Assembly: GCA_017467565.1 (NCBI GenBank)
Contig: JAFUSV010000076.1
Span: 1-32,291, forward strand
DNA: 32,291 nucleotides
DNA from: Prevotella sp.
Lineage (GTDB): Bacteria > Bacteroidota > Bacteroidia > Bacteroidales > Bacteroidaceae
Reading direction: 5' to 3'
The notes under the pieces are model-generated. The model was not told where the DNA came from. It searched no databases and was given only the letters and a program-made list of their open reading frames with translations. Shown piece by piece: positions 31,061-32,291 of the stretch; position 1 is the stretch's first letter, and the number at the start of each line of letters is the position of its first letter. A program made the translations under genes and the position numbers.

Positions 31061-32291
31061 GCATCTGTTGATAGCGCTCTGCGCCCTGATTGTCCTCCCC
31101 ATGAATGCCCAGCAGAAACTGTTCACGCTCGAAGACCTGAACTTCGGTGGCCGCAATGCCCATAAGTTCCGTGTACAAAATCTCTACCTCACGTGGTGGG
31201 GCGACCAGCTCATGTACCTCGATGCTGAGGAAGGAGGCACCATGTCTGACAAGGGCGAGCGCCAGACGCTGTTCCGACTCTCAGAGTTAGGCTCCGACTG
31301 GCATTCGGCCTACTCGGCTCAGTATCCGTATGCCGACCAGCCGCTGGTGCTGCTCAAGAACAGCAAGGAGCGTGTGCTCCATAATTTCAAGACCCATCAG
31401 ACGGTATGGCACCAGCCTACCAGTGCCGACGAACAGAACCAGCACTGGAGTGCGGCATCGCGTGCCCTGGCTTTCACACGCCATCATCAGCTCTTCGTCC
31501 GCGATGCCGATGGCAACGAGACGCAGCTCACCACCGACGGCTCACGCGAGATTGTCTATGGTGAGGCTGTCCACCGCAATGAGTTTGGCATCGACGAAGG
31601 TCTCTTCTGGAGTGCCGACGGCCAGCGACTGGCGTTCTACCGCATGGACCAGTCGATGGTCACTGACTATCCGCAGGTAGACATCGACCCTCGCGAGGCA
31701 GAGATGGTGCCCGACAAGTACCCCATGGCTGGCATGACGAGCCACGAGGTCACCATCGGCATCTACGACCTGAAGTCTAAGAAGACCGTCTATCTGAAGA
31801 CACCCGTCCTCGACAAGGCGCTCAAGGACAGCGCCTCGGTCAGCCTCCATCATGCCCTCGCACTCTTCGAGTCGCCTACGCCCGTCTATTTTTCGAACAT
31901 CACCTTTTCGCCCGACGGCAAGCACGTCTTCCTGTTCGAGCTGAACCGCGACCAGAACGACTGCCGGCTGGTCAGCTACGATGCCGTGACGGGACAGCGC
32001 GAGTATGTCCTCTGCCGAGAGAAGAGCGATAAATACGTGGAGCCCCTCCACCCCATCCAGTTCCTGCCGTGGAACGCCAACCAGTTTGTGCTCCAGAGTC
32101 AGCGCGACGGCTACAACCACCTCTACCTCTACGACATCAAGGGCGAGTGCATCAAGCAACTCACCTCGGGGCCCTGGGTTGTCATGGAAGTGGTGGGCTT
32201 CAACGAGAAGCAGAAGAGCATCATCATCGCCTCCAACGAGCGTCATCCCCTGCAGCGCAACATCTATAACGTGGACATCAAGACGGAGAAG
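31047..32291 (+). CDS. dipeptidyl peptidase IV (S9B), C-terminus cut by window edge
   Basis: 415 codons are visible of an expected 700-750. A signal peptide (MTRIKHLLIALCALIVLPMNA) precedes the beta-propeller: FTLEDLNFGGRN, EAVHRNEFGIDEGLFWSADG (about 172-191), AFYRMDQSMVTDYPQVDI (about 195-212), NITFSPDGKHVFLFELNRDQ and QSQRDGYNHLYLYDIKG. The RMDxSMVTxYP block is diagnostic of the DPP-IV branch of prolyl oligopeptidases, which cut Xaa-Pro dipeptides from peptide N-termini in the periplasm. The catalytic Ser-Asp-His domain lies beyond the window. The ATG is inside the last 14 bp of the methyltransferase gene, so translational coupling is likely and may suffer if that gene is truly interrupted. 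Confidence 0.92.
   Translation, partial: MTRIKHLLIALCALIVLPMNAQQKLFTLEDLNFGGRNAHKFRVQNLYLTWWGDQLMYLDAEEGGTMSDKGERQTLFRLSELGSDWHSAYSAQYPYADQPLVLLKNSKERVLHNFKTHQTVWHQPTSADEQNQHWSAASRALAFTRHHQLFVRDADGNETQLTTDGSREIVYGEAVHRNEFGIDEGLFWSADGQRLAFYRMDQSMVTDYPQVDIDPREAEMVPDKYPMAGMTSHEVTIGIYDLKSKKTVYLKTPVLDKALKDSASVSLHHALALFESPTPVYFSNITFSPDGKHVFLFELNRDQNDCRLVSYDAVTGQREYVLCREKSDKYVEPLHPIQFLPWNANQFVLQSQRDGYNHLYLYDIKGECIKQLTSGPWVVMEVVGFNEKQKSIIIASNERHPLQRNIYNVDIKTEK

Noticed and set aside
31047-31061. Identical 15-base start (MTRIK) of the DPP-IV and pfkA genes
   Set aside because: Flanking sequence and proteins are unrelated; most likely coincidence.

Overview
The window looks like an ordinary chromosomal segment from a Prevotella-like member of the Bacteroidales. 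Evidence for this: promoters with the Bacteroidota -7 element TAnnTTTG rather than sigma70 boxes, few Shine-Dalgarno sequences, Bacteroidota-type proteins (TamL lipoprotein, DUF4293, DUF4890, a DUF5686 outer-membrane protein, an Rpb6-like omega subunit), and an inositol-phospholipid/sphingolipid gene set. I see no phage, insertion sequence, CRISPR array, rRNA or tRNA. No stretch above 300 bases lacks a gene. The longest gaps are about 20931-21128 and 21738-21957.

Layout. 1-3167 (minus): small membrane protein, OmpH/Skp-like lipoprotein, NhaD antiporter and 6-phosphofructokinase (cut by the window edge). 3235-7962 (plus): pepD-uvrA-cdd, tightly packed. 8100-10127 (minus): uvrB, convergent with cdd across an inverted repeat. 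10267-17030 (plus): a run of nine genes with gaps of 40 bp or less or 4-bp overlaps: bamD, rpoZ, DUF4293, engB, ABC-F, recR, a membrane protein, a GT2 glycosyltransferase and a GNAT acetyltransferase. 16991-17740 (minus): a TrmH-family methyltransferase. 17783-20930 (plus): the TamL-like Omp85 protein and a metallo-beta-lactamase-fold hydrolase. 21129-22470 (minus): a lipoprotein and a DUF4890 protein. 22615-26877 (minus): DUF5686, LacI-type regulator and TrmO in one apparent operon. 27048-32291 (plus): PgpA-like phosphatase, GtrA, CDP-alcohol phosphatidyltransferase, Aur1/PAP2-type synthase, a broken THUMP RNA methyltransferase and a DPP-IV peptidase cut by the window edge.

The most coherent biological system is 27048-29537. 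It matches in content and order the inositol-lipid cluster known from Bacteroides thetaiotaomicron: phosphatidylinositol-phosphate synthase, its phosphatase, an inositol-phosphoceramide synthase and a GtrA protein of unknown role. The myo-inositol-phosphate synthase that I recall flanking that cluster is absent here. Other themes are DNA repair (uvrA, uvrB, recR), outer-membrane assembly (bamD, Skp-like, TamL) and RNA modification (TrmH, TrmO, THUMP methyltransferase).

Most notable oddities: two in-frame nonsense codons 27 bp apart in the THUMP methyltransferase with the frame otherwise intact; a 22-bp tandem array (21032-21125) whose units form hairpins with a compensatory base-pair change, next to a perfect 17-bp hairpin; a five-copy heptamer repeat inside uvrA; and very compact divergent promoters.
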